Below are positions 48,001 through 59,206 of a stretch of 60,000 bases of DNA, piece by piece (the stretch's first letter is position 1; every line of letters begins with the position of its first letter). The notes beneath the pieces are model-generated. The model worked only from the letters and a program-made list of their open reading frames with translations. It was not told the origin of the DNA and did no database searches. The position numbers were made by a program, and so were the translations under genes. The DNA is from Apostichopus japonicus (Eukaryota; Echinodermata; Holothuroidea; Aspidochirotida; Stichopodidae), in assembly GCF_037975245.1 (NCBI RefSeq), contig NC_092570.1, positions 12,255,001-12,315,000 on the forward strand, given 5' to 3'.

Positions 48001-48520
48001 GTCAGCATGACAGTACAAACATATTGGCCACATAGCCATTTCCCTCTACCTTCCCAATGACAAGTTGAAAATGTGGAAAGATGTTCTTTGCATCTGTACA
48101 GTATGTTGCTGTATCATTCTGATTGGCTAATGAACAAAATGATTTGCAAACTTAAATATTTTAATTAATTTGTGTGTTAAAAGTCCAGTAAATTAGTATT
48201 ATATGTGGTAATGTTTTACAAATGTACACTAATTTAATTATACCTCATATAATATGATAAGTTGCTGATGAACAAAATGTTTAGGATTAAATAGCATCAT
48301 TAGTTATGTATGCTGATTAATTAAATCAGAAACCTACCAATACTAAACTATTACTAGGTAGGTTGAGTACAGTTTTGAGAAATCTCAAGCAAACAGTTTG
48401 CCTGTCAGTTTATATTACCAATCAGTTCTGTTAGGACCAGGCTACCAGCCAATGTTTGTCATCTCAAACACCTACTTCCAGGACAGATTTTGAGTGAAAT
48501 ATGAACTGAAACCATGGTTA
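45068..48520. other. Non-coding region, part 2
   Basis: No gene recognised. 47040-47255 is the partner of the dispersed repeat at 2485-3060. A run of 15 G sits at 47276-47290. Short frames at 45636-45899 are open on both strands but match nothing I know. Confidence 0.6.
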
Positions 48521-48527
48521 GTAGCAT

Positions 48528-48552
48528 CAGGGAGTTCCATAACAACTCCCTG
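48528..48552. repeat. 25-bp palindromic micro-insertion (copy 4)
   Basis: Base-for-base the same 25 bp as at 144-168, at an unrelated locus. Flanked by GTAGCAT at 48521-48527 and 48553-48559. Confidence 0.88.
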
Positions 48553-49109
48553 GTAGCATACACTCTGATCAGTTATGTGATCTTTTCCCTTCTTATGCTA
48601 CAATGGCTATGGTAAATCGTGACCTCTCTGTGCAACCGCTTGTGTAGTGGTCATTGGGTGGTGCTGATAATGTATTTCTGGTCCTCCAGTCCTCTACCAG
48701 CATTTATCACTGACCTTAGTTATTTATAATGGCTTGTATTAGATCACTTTTTCATGGACAGGTTCATATTGCAAACAGCCAAAGCTTTCTTTGAAATCAT
48801 ACTGGTTACACACAGCAGTTGGGATTTGTAAGAATCCTTTCCTTGAATGAGCACAAATCTTTTAAATGTGTATTTATGGAATGGTATTTTTCTCAAACTT
48901 GTTATGGGATACAAGGGAAGTAGTAATGCAGGTGTCATAAGAATATTACTGTGTATATATATTATAGTTTGGCACTAATGCAATTTTGAATGTTGTGCAT
49001 TAAAAGTCAAGGACATTACATAATTACCTTTCACAGGAGACCTAAGACAGATTATCAAGCTTATGCAAAGAAAAAGATAAAAAAGATTGATGCACAATGT
49101 TGGCACTTT

Positions 49110-49295
49110 GGATGGTAGAATGAGAAACTTGTCAGGGCATTGACCGGAGGAGCCGGTCATAGAAGGCGGGCAGTGTTAAAAGGTTACCAGTTCATTCTAG
49201 ACACGGTAGAACGAAGGTGCTAAGGTTGTTGGGAGACAGGTAAGAGAGGAGTGAAGTAACTATCCAAACCAGTAAGTTTTGGGATTTGCAAGTCA
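49110..49295 (+). repeat. Diverged DIRS-end relic
   Basis: GGCAGTGTTAAAAGGTTACCAG, TTCTAGACACGGTAGAA and GGGAGACAGGTAAG align with the DIRS ITR inner part, followed by GAAGTAACTAT and CCAAACCAGTAAGTTTTGG, the left-end extension. It is a lone end or a short non-autonomous relative. Confidence 0.7.
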
Positions 49296-49579
49296 TATTA
49301 CTGCCCTGCCTCTCCCCTAGCTTTTAGTGTATGTTTAAGTCTCAATGTGTGTTTCCAGGGGTTCTGTAACTTCTCAGGGTTATGACATATCAAGTTTGAA
49401 ATCCTTGCATTGCTTATGAATTAAAGTTGACATCACAGATTTTATTCTATTCTTGAGTGAAAAGGATACAACTTTGTATCATCTTTTTTTACCATCTTGC
49501 AAGGGTAATGCTTGCCAAATGCTTGCCACAAAGGAGATGCCTTGTTCAGTCCTTGGTATATATATAGAGGTCAAAAACA

Positions 49580-49665
49580 TGGTTGAAACAATGCAAATGT
49601 AAATTTATTAAATTACAACGTTTCGGGTATAAACCCTTCCACAAGGTAAAACAAAATACAACTAA
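49580..49665 (-). repeat. Possible Penelope-like element end with hammerhead-like core
   Basis: The minus strand reads TTGTGGAAGGGTTTATACCC followed by GAAACGTTG and TAATTTAATAAATT. A GGGT/ACCC stem followed directly by GAAAC fits hammerhead stem II and core, as found in Penelope-like element terminal repeats. The expected CUGANGA is TTGTGGA here, so the core is degenerate. No reverse transcriptase is nearby. Confidence 0.4.
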
Positions 49666-50438
49666 CAACACACTTGGAAACACACAGTCTGTTTCTACGT
49701 GTCTTGTTAGTATGTATATCCTATGTTACACAGTGTTTCGACATATATAGGAATAACAGAAAAACTGTTAAACAACTATGCTGCATCTAGAGAAAGCTGG
49801 ATCTCTAGTGAGATACAATATATATATGTATACTCCTAGGCCTCAGGCATCATTCATTCACAGATGGCTATTCAATTTTGATTCCAGGATATGGTCCTCG
49901 GGCATGACCATAGTCTGATTTTGTAAATAACAGGGTGCATACCTTTTGTAAGGTAGTGGCTGTCCTATGTGCCTGGTCTGATAGTTTATTGGAGGGTATC
50001 ACCCCACTTGCAGTTTTGATCCTCCTAGTAGGGTTTAATACTCTTTGAACTTATCAACCCTTTTCTGAAACATCTGCCCCTGCTCATATCTCACAGAAAT
50101 TATCCTGGCATCCATCATGATAGTCAGCAAGCTGACCTAGACATTCTTCTGACATCAATAAACCCATTCATACCCTGAGATTACTGTGCATCAAAGACTA
50201 TACATGCCCCAGTGTATAAAATGCATTAGGTCTCTGACTCCATTGAAGACAATTTTCTCACACTATAAAAGAATATATGTTAATATGTTACAGAGATTGT
50301 TGACTCATTTGCATATATTTGGTGTATGAAAGCAATGCTACAATAAGAATACTGTGTAACTAGTTTGTTGAATTAACATATATACTGTACTGTACATGCT
50401 GTTGTTCAATCCATGACTGTACAAATGTCAAATACACA

Positions 50439-50723
50439 CATATCGTCCCTTGTTTCACGCACTGACGAATATGCAAATTATTTCATTTTGTTTTACGTAG
50501 TGACGAATGTTTTTAAAACATTTATATGCCCTTAAATTGTTCTACATCCTTTAAATTTGAAACGTCTATAAACTATAATTTGTTTTCTGTAACATAAATC
50601 TATAGATACTGCTTAAAAGGTATTATTTGTGATCAAACATTCAGTTGCAAAGCAGTGAATTGATTTGGATCGTGATAAATAACTTTCTAACATTCGTCAG
50701 TACGTGAAACAAGGGACGATATG
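50439..50723. mobile_element. MITE with 32-bp TIRs, 285 bp
   Basis: Left CATATCGTCCCTTGTTTCAC + GCACTGACGAAT (50439-50470). Right 50692-50723 is its complement with one mismatch. A second, direct copy of TTTACGTAGTGACGAATG lies at 50491-50509. No clear target duplication and no coding sequence, so the superfamily is not assigned. Confidence 0.8.
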
Positions 50724-50729
50724 AGTGCC

Positions 50730-52030
50730 TATATATGCCGATATTCTCAGTTACATTAGGCCTATATAATCTCATACCATACCAATAGAAGATACAACAG
50801 CCCACAGTTATCAAATTATCACAACAGGTATTCCTCTTCCTATAATTTAAAGAATGATTACTATTAGTCCCAGTAATGCACACCTTCCTCATTTGAAAAT
50901 ACTGTAGTGGTTTAGGCTAACTTGGTGGTTAAAACAACTTACAGCAATGTTCATCTGCTGTAATGAAGTTGTTAAATTACAGTCTTAGGTATACATAGCT
51001 ACATTAATAGACTTGTCAGAAAATGTCAGAGAATTTTTTTGAATTGTTAAATTTCTATTGTGACAAAATACTATACAACAAACTATTACAATGGGTGATG
51101 TAATGAAATTAAATTATCTCAGTGGAGCCATGGTCTTAGAGAACAACAGTAAAATGGATTGTTCAACTTTGAATCCAGGTGACCATTACTTCACATTCAA
51201 GCTAGCATATTGTTTGACACTAATGATCTTGGAATGCAAGTTGTATATCATGTGTTTGTCCTGACTTTGTGGGTAACTGAATGAGAATGCTGTAACTGTA
51301 TACTGAGCTGTCTCTGTCTAAATGCAGTCAGTCAATAAGAACAACAGAGGCTACTCATTTGATAACAATCCCAGCTATGTTTCCAGGTACCTTAGCAACC
51401 ATAAACAGATCCAACAGAACATCTCCCCTAACACCCTGCAAAAAGACATACTGTAACATATATAGTCTTGCCAACTTTATAGTTAGGAAGTGATATAGCT
51501 GTAGGTAGATTAGTTTCCTTTTGCTTAAGTTTGCTAAAAAGAATTGCTAAACAGTTTGCAGTGTTTATTGAACTCCCAGTGAGTGCTGTATTTGTAATTG
51601 CATTGATGTTAACTTGTGAACAATGAGAAACATTATCCTCATTTAGTAATTTGGGGGGGCAGGGGGAGGGGGCGGTGGGGGCTGTGGGGGCGGTGGGGAA
51701 GGAGAGATTGGCTTGTTGCAGTTATAAACTGCCAGTCTGGCTGAAGGATATAAGGGAAGGGGAATACCCTTTTAGAAGTGTGGCTGCTTAAATGCAAATT
51801 GTGTGATCTTTTGCAACTTACAAAAAACATATTTTCATGAAATTTCAGTACGTCAGCAGAACTACAAACATTTTCTAATCTTAATGTTCTTGAAAATGAT
51901 CATGCTTTTGCAGATCAAATTTTGAACAGCTCGTTAATTATGCAGCAAACATATTACAATCTATGTCATGCAGGATGGTGGGAGGGGTGCGCTCTACTGT
52001 AAAAGATGTCAGACACTACAGTCATGTGGT
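50730..52030. other. Non-coding region, part 3
   Basis: AT-rich. Only a G-rich stretch (51651-51710) stands out. Nothing recognised as a gene. Confidence 0.6.
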
Positions 52031-52041
52031 AAATAAAGAGT

Positions 52042-52323
52042 CAGGCATGTAGCCAGGAATTTGGTAAGGGAGGGGTGAACCTGTAGGCAAACTATCAGAG
52101 CCGTAGATTCTGCATTGAAAACTATCTAAGCGTAGCGCAACCATGAGTTGGCGCTACGTGTACAAGAACATTTTGGCTGAAAATGCCTGGAAATGGCACT
52201 TCCCAGGCCTTGTAAGTTGCATCTAAGCTTGAAATTACTAGTGATATCATAAAAACATACAAAAAAAATATGCTCAAGGGGGGCGGTCGCCCCCTTTGCC
52301 CCCCCCCCCTGGCTACGCCCCTG
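52042..52323. mobile_element. hAT-like MITE, 282 bp, perfect 8-bp TSD
   Basis: Flanked by TAAAGAGT at 52034-52041 and 52324-52331. The left end is CAGGCATGTAGCCAGGAATT; the right end, reverse complemented, is CAGGGGCGTAGCCAGGGGGG. The 8-bp target duplication and CAGG ends fit hAT. The minus-strand frame with GRSQGGGAKG comes from the TIR. Confidence 0.85.
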
Positions 52324-52999
52324 TAAAGAGTACATATGTTGAGGTAGAAGGTAGTTACATTGCTGATATACCCGGTAGGCTAAGTTTGTGAATTTTGTAG
52401 CTGACTATTTTACTTTAAATTTGTTCACCTATAAACTTTTTATATATTTCTTTTTTATTTGGGGTGCTGCCACCTTTTAATCTGTAACATTTACAATAAC
52501 AGCACTGTCAAATTCAATTGATAATTTGAACAATTGCAACTTATTACTCTATCCACGGTAACCCCAGTGCAAATTACATCACTTTATTGTAACATTGTAT
52601 GCAGCTTACTGTACATATTGCTGAACAGACCATGGAAGAATTTAACCAAAAGTTAACTTCAAGTAATTTGAACCATCAAAGAAAAAACATAGAAAATGGG
52701 TTGGTGATTATTATTATCATCGTTTTATGACAAGTCTATCAATATTTCATGTATAGAGCAGCTAATACCTATACATGTGTAAAACTGTAAAATAACTCTT
52801 TTTCAGCACATGAACCTTGCTGAAATTTTCACATTAAAACATATTAATAAAAAAGTTGTTAATTAAAGTTTGCAACCATTATATTCAAACCAGAAAGGTG
52901 TGTTGTACTGGAAAGAATAAAAATCCTGCTTCAGATGGTTACAGATTCAAGTGATTCAACGAGATAAAGATTCTCTACAAATATAAGCACACTTCCAGA

Positions 53000-53150
53000 C
53001 TTTGGGTGGTAGAAGGAGGGTCATTGACAGGGAGTGACCAGTCACTGAGGGTGTGCAGTGATTAAAGGATACCAAATCACTCTAGATACAGAAATGCTAA
53101 ATAGCTGAAGTTGTGTGGAGACAGGTAAGCAAGGAAGCGAAGTAAATAAT
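53000..53150 (+). repeat. Second diverged DIRS-end relic
   Basis: CACTGAGGGTGTGCAGTGAT, AAAGGATACCAAATCACTCTAG, GTGTGGAGACAGGTAAGC and GAAGCGAAGTAAATAATT follow the DIRS right ITR order with many substitutions. It is older than the copy at 49110. Confidence 0.65.
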
Positions 53151-55470
53151 TCCAGTCATCACTGTCCTTGGCTAAAAGCACGTAGGCTGCACAAACGGTA
53201 AGCCACAAGTGTTTCAAATTCTAAAAATAAACAGCACTATTACAAATGAACAATTTGTAGTGACTTTTTTTGTATTGACTTTTATTTATTTTCCCATCAA
53301 CCTGATCACTATGCAAACACAATAAAAAATACTGCTCAAGGAACTGGGAACACTCGAAAAACCTAAAGTGACCTTAATTGCTATTATTCACGAACCAGGA
53401 TGTAAGTATATCATGTCAAATAGTTTTGTTGATAAGGACCATTGATTCTCAAACATCTCTACGCTAACATGCAACTTATTGAGTCAAATATTTGTGGCAA
53501 TTTTACCAAACCAAAGGATTGCTCAAAAGGATTACAAAGGATTGCTCAAAAAGCATGGATTACAAGTGATCAAACCAAGATCTTCTCCCATATTTTATTG
53601 CCAATCAAATTTTGAACATCCTACTTGGCATTAGCTACAAAAATAAAGTTTAGGTCAATCTTAATGAACAGTGTGTTGTTGGATGTTAGTCTATTGACAT
53701 AGACTTGTCAATGATATTTGAAACTCAAAAGTGAAAGGCTGCTGAAGGTTGTACAATAATCACCATTCTTTTAATGTGCTGTACTGTAAATGAGTTTTTT
53801 CATACACTTCCTCACCTCCTCCTTCTCCTCCTCATATCCCTAGACTTAAACTGTTCACATGACCCTGATAACCTAAACCACACTTCTGGGAAGCTAGTGC
53901 AAGCAGTATAGCCCATAATATTTTTTTTGCAGGCCTCTTGGTAATGTCTACCCAACCTTAATAATACATAATACAGTGAAAAATCTAAATTTAGTTGGAA
54001 TGTTTAGACAGCGATGTGAACATAATATATAAGACACTACAGAGGAGCAAAGTAGGTCATTGATGACAGAAGGGCGCCTTTCCTCCTATCATAGATAGTT
54101 GTCCCCATTTCAATTGCAAGAGAGTAAGGATGCAAACAAAGACACATAGCAGGACACATAGCTGGAGACAGTGAAAACCAAATGCCAACACAACATGCTC
54201 AATATTCCTTGACTCACACTGTAACTCTGTAGTACTGTATGTTATAGAACTGGTTTCAAATTCAACAATCATTGACAAATAGGATGCAAAATGATTTTAC
54301 TAAATACATAATTTAATATTAACCGGAAGATTAAGTTTTAGAAGCAAACACAACACAAAAAAAGAAATATGAATAAATAAATAAATAAAATAACATTTTT
54401 CATGCTGTTGGTTTATGTCTACAGCAAATGCCTAATATAGAAACACAAAGTACTGTTCATTTGCTGATACTGTACATTACTTAGATTGCATATTAAGACC
54501 AAGGTTTGCTACTGTACGTTTCAAAGCATCAGTACTTGGCCTAGGCCTTACAGTAACTTTCCATAACAGAAACAAGTACAGTGTCTACCTGTATTAATCA
54601 GGTCTACCTGTATTAATTTATGGTCCAAGTCAAATTTGTATTTTAGGCTCTCGGCTAAAGAGAGTTATTCAGTCATTTATTAGCTTGTTGCCAGCTAACT
54701 GAAGTTATGTATGCAATGAAATGATTGCAGCATGCTTTGGCATGTTCAAACATTGTCATAGTTAATTGCAAGTCTGTGTCTGTTGTAAAAATAACTGTGA
54801 GGTAACCAACAAGTTAGATGTGCTGCTGGCACAATAAGGAATATATGAATCTAGGCAATAGTTGGTTTGGTCACATCAGGTCACATTCCGAGCTTGGGAA
54901 TATTTGACAAAACTAGAACATGGATGCATTTGGAACTGAGTGCTATCAAATGAGCCAGGATACACAGTGGAGGAACTGAGACAATGAGACCTAGAGCTTG
55001 CTAAACAGACCGCATCTGTGCCCGACATTGGCAGTTACTATATGATGCTAGTACTGCCAACACTAGTAACATTTCTACGGACGGAGGGGCAAGCCTGGTG
55101 CTTTTGTGCAGGCCTTTGTACGTTCTCTTTTCTCTGGAAACCTTTTCCCATCAGGAATAACATAATAACGTTTTTTCTTCCCTGCTGCTTCCTCCCCTCT
55201 CCTGTTTACACAACCAGATGCTTGGCACTCCGGACGGTCATTTTGCATCAACTTCTGAACAATCTCAGAGAGCAAGTGTACAATTCATATGCAGAGAGGG
55301 GAATTGCTTAACTTATGATGAGGCTCGCTGATGTCATTTTTGAAGCGCCCTTGTTACATAATGGATGCCAACAGAGTAGGTTTGAAAGAATAATTAGAAA
55401 ATTCCTTGAAATTTGGGGAGAGATAGTTTTGACTAGTTATTTCACAGAGGGTGTAAGAATATTAGTCTCT
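53151..55470. other. Non-coding region, part 4
   Basis: No gene or element recognised. There is an AAATA-type microsatellite near 54370-54388. Frames at 55018-55311 (97 codons) and 55315-55554 show no family features. Confidence 0.6.
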
Positions 55471-55479
55471 ACTATAAGG

Positions 55480-56610
55480 TCACTGCAAAACTCCAGGTTT
55501 TATATCTCCTTTAAGGTTGCAGAGTTATTGCAATGTAAAGATTTTTACATTTGACCCCATAACCTATGCAAAAAATGATAGGACAGTGGACTCACCTTCT
55601 CACTATAATGCATCTACATAGCAAGTACGACAAATATCCATCACTCCGTTTAGTGCAGTGGTTTTCAACCTTGGGCTCGCGGGCCCATTTGGGCCCGCGA
55701 AGCCGATTTTGTGGGCTCGCGAACATTGCCCCAGTAATGATTAAAAATTGTGGCATTTTTGGGGGCTGGTGGCGAAGGCACATGATGATGTTTCTTAGGA
55801 AGCCTCTTCGATGAAACCTTGTACAACGGGTAAAATTTACTCAACCCTAACCCTATAAGACTAGTATAAGAGAATTCGGTGACTCCCACCAACCACTGCA
55901 CACTACGTATTACGTATTTACCAAGGTTATGATGTGTGGAAGCCTAATTGGAATAACTTATACAGCGTGATATCTATACAGTCCGACACTTCTATCAGTT
56001 CTCCCGTTCTATTGTCAATACACAAAGTATTATTACGTTCTCTTTATTTCTTAATTTGTTTTCAATAAATAGAAATTACCTCACCGATTCGAAATATATC
56101 TCCTTTAATACTACTGGGCCTCATATGCACACGTCAAACGGTTTTTCTGCTTTTTTATTGCATTGTTCATCTCCATTTTTCTGCATTATTCTGATAGTGA
56201 TAACGGTCACACATTTCTTATGAAACCAGTGTACCATTGAGGGTTGCAAGAAATCTTTGAGATAGGCTCTAATTGGGCAGTACCTGTCATCTGATCACGG
56301 AGGAACATACATATAGCTCTGATTGAGTTCCCGGGTCACTTGTGTCAAGAATACACTAATAAACGCTGTGAAATTGATTTTATGAAGTTGATAACTTTGC
56401 AGGGTAGGGTATGGGCTCGCGAGGACGGCTTGGAAGACGAATTGGGCTCGTGATCGAAAAAAGGTTGAAAACCAAGGGTTTAGTGCGTTGTTGCTGAACC
56501 AAGCAAGTGTCACAGACGCACGGACTCACGCATGCAAACACACACACATACACATGCCAACCAGACTGCATAGGTTCCTCAGCAAGGTACCTAAACCCAA
56601 ATACATAGAA
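55480..56610 (+). repeat. Dispersed DR1-type repeat split by a hAT-like MITE
   Basis: Left part: TTTACATTTGACCCCATAACC, GGACTCACCTTCTCACTATAAT, ATCTACATAGCAAGTACGA. Right part after 56486: AAGCAAGTGTCACAGACGC, a CACACACACATACACA tract, then AGGTTCCTCAGCAAGG. The two parts flank the element at 55656-56477 and give the usual family order when it is removed. Confidence 0.6.
55656..56477. mobile_element. hAT-like MITE, 822 bp, perfect 8-bp TSD
   Basis: Target duplication GTTTAGTG at 55648-55655 and 56478-56485. The left end CAGTGGTTTTCAACCTTGGG and the right end, reverse complemented, CCTTGGTTTTCAACC, share GGTTTTCAACC. GGGCTCGCG motifs follow at both ends. CAGTGGTT(C/T)TCAACC is the classic terminus of Charlie-like hAT elements. 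No transposase frame was seen. Confidence 0.88.
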
Positions 56611-57867
56611 CAATTACCATTTGGAAAATAATGACCTAGTGTCCAACTTTGGCTTCATACAGTGTATCAGTGTTGTTAACTTAGTTGAATACAGTCATTG
56701 CCCTATAGATACTCATTGAAGCCCTTCATACCCCAATGACATGCTTGAATCAATCCACTATTATGACTGTCACTAGATAAAAGGTAGTTGAGGAGTTGAA
56801 AAAACATACACATACACTTAAAAAGAAACACTCAAGTCTGAATTATTTCCTATACAAATTTAACTTCACATATGTATATGATGTGTGAAGTATGTGCTTC
56901 CTTCCACATGTCCCCACCTTTGTTTACTTTAGACTAACTGTTTAGAATACACATTTTTAGTCTACAGTAAAATATCTGTCACCAACTACAACAGTAACTT
57001 GCATCAAGTTTCATATGTGAGGTTCATCCAGTAGCATCGCCAAGAGGGAGGGCCATGTTCTATGCCCAATTGGTTCCCCTCTGAATAAAATCTGCCGTGT
57101 CCAAAGAAAAGTAGGCAGGAAGATACCCGACCCAAATGACTTCAACTGGGTATAATTTTACTTACGTCCAACTCCACTCTTCTGCTAATTTTTTAAGCCA
57201 ATATAAAATCTGGAAACAATGAAGACCACAATTTAGCTTCAGCTGGATCCCAAGCCTACATGACTTCACATTCAGTGCTACCATTACCCACATTCTGTGC
57301 ACCCCCATCCTCCCCCCTCCTTCCTCTTCCCCCACAAATGTTGCTCTCATTGTGTTGTGCGATCCCTCCCTCTGCCCCTACTATGTTCAATGGATCCATC
57401 TCAACTGTTCATCAAATTCACTGCGAGTCGTACAGTACAAGACTAAAAGTACTGACTTAGAAATTGACCGGAAAGTAAATAAATACTAAATTCCTTTACT
57501 ACTGGAATGTCTAAATTTGGGTTTAACATCTATTGCAAAGTTGCAGTTATTGTTGCATATTTATAACTAAACACAACAACACAGAACTTTGTAGTCTCAT
57601 AAAATATTTTCATTTCATGAGATTTCACTTTTTCCACAAGTGGGGTGGGGGGAGGGGCGTTAGGGGTCATGAAAAATGATCACCTGCAATACAATATCAG
57701 TGTGGTAAACTTGACATATAAAGATATAAATGAGTTGATGCTTCCAACCAATTTTCAGCTGCTGTCAGAATATTACTAATACTTAAATGGATAATTATTA
57801 AGTGAATGATGAAAACTAGTGCACTTATATTAGCCAGGGAATAATACAAGATGTTTGTATAGTACAT

Positions 57868-58298
57868 ACCTCCCAGCGACTCTTCAACAAAATAAAGGTT
57901 TTTTTTAAAGGTTGTATATGAAGAAATAAAGGATTTTAAAGGCTTCAAACATAAAAATATAGGTTTGTAAAAGTCCAAAATGATGTTAATTCGTAATTTG
58001 TATGCCCATTTTAACAGCATCAGTGGTCCTTATTTAAATATGTGACTTACATTTACTGTTGTTTGTGAGTCTGTTTTGTATCAAGGCATGAATCGTGCCT
58101 GGCTGTCCACAATAACTTAATCGCCAATGGTTATAGCATGACTGAATACAACATTTCTACTCAAAAGTAAAAACTAAATCTTTAAAATATGTTCTTTTAA
58201 CTTAAAATAAAATAAAGGTTTCTAAAGGTTTTAAAGAGTATTTTTGAAAAATAAAGAGCTGTTTTGAATAAGGTTCTTTAAAGGTTTTGCTGGGAGGT
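57868..58298. mobile_element. Possible small TIR element built of AAAGGTTTT-type words
   Basis: ACCTCCCAGC at 57868-57877 faces GCTGGGAGGT at 58289-58298. Between them AATAAAGG, TTTTAAAGG and AAAGGTTTT recur many times. No target duplication seen, so this is a tentative call. Confidence 0.4.
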
Positions 58299-59189
58299 CT
58301 GATAGAAGCAAGGAGTACCTTACAAAATGATCGCAGTGTTGCATAATTGCACAGTATAAGTACGTAACAGTGTTTAATACATGAAGCGTTTTAGTAGTTT
58401 CAGAACGTTGTAAACACCATTCACGAATCTCAAACTATAAATGCAATCTGTTAAAGTTATTCCCTATTGAAACCAATTGATGCTTTCAGATGAATGATAA
58501 ACAGTACAGTACTGATGGCAATACAAACTATACTTCATTGCAGTGACTTACTTATGCAATGATCTTACTGTTGTACATTTACAGTCAAGATTACCTGTAA
58601 AATCATTACTAAGTAACAACTTATTATATCAATGTACGTCAATGACAGTTGTCATTGCTAGTTGCTACAAATCAAATAATTTGTAAGGTCTAGATAGAGT
58701 GCTAAACAGGGTGTGTATGGGTCATGCATTTAAGTCCTTCTTTTCATTGCTGGTAATATGTTAATTATATATAATTATACATATTTACACACCGAACCAA
58801 CAAACATTCCAAACAGTTAACAGTTTAAAGAAAATTTATTATAATTGAAGAGGTTTTCGCAAAGCTTGTCATTTATTGACACACCAGGTAATTATACAGG
58901 TAGACTCCTACACCGATTGCATGAAAACAAATTCTTCCTGCATTTCAACATGTTTCCATTCACCCAACATTTAATCCCATGGCAGACATATTTTAATAGT
59001 CAATTTTGCTGTGCTGTTCATGACCTTTCAGTTTTATCACCCTACAAAGCCTCACAAATCATTCACATAAAAAAAATATATAAATAAAATATGACAAGAT
59101 TCCCCAGAAACTGAGGTTGTAGTTCAGTTTGTTTGTGCTAGAAAGGGCCAACATTCCTTTTTCTGTGGTAAAGTACTACAGTATACAAT

Positions 59190-59206
59190 CAGGGAGCAGC
59201 TCCTTG
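59190..59206. repeat. 17-bp palindromic micro-insertion (copy 5)
   Basis: CAGGGAGCAGCTCCTTG, with arms CAGGGAGC and GCTCC(T)TG around one base and one mismatch. Flanked by ATACAAT at 59183-59189 and 59207-59213. The shortest member of the family. Confidence 0.8.

Noticed and set aside
57162-57350. Upstream kinase exon ending at a GTAAGT donor near 57165
   Set aside because: A good donor string on the minus strand but the translation shows no ATVG-type sequence before the glycine loop and the exon phase does not fit.
57697-58020. Minus-strand frame with SLGG before GTATGT as the missing first kinase exon
   Set aside because: It falls in a repeat with inverted ends and lacks any kinase N-terminal similarity.
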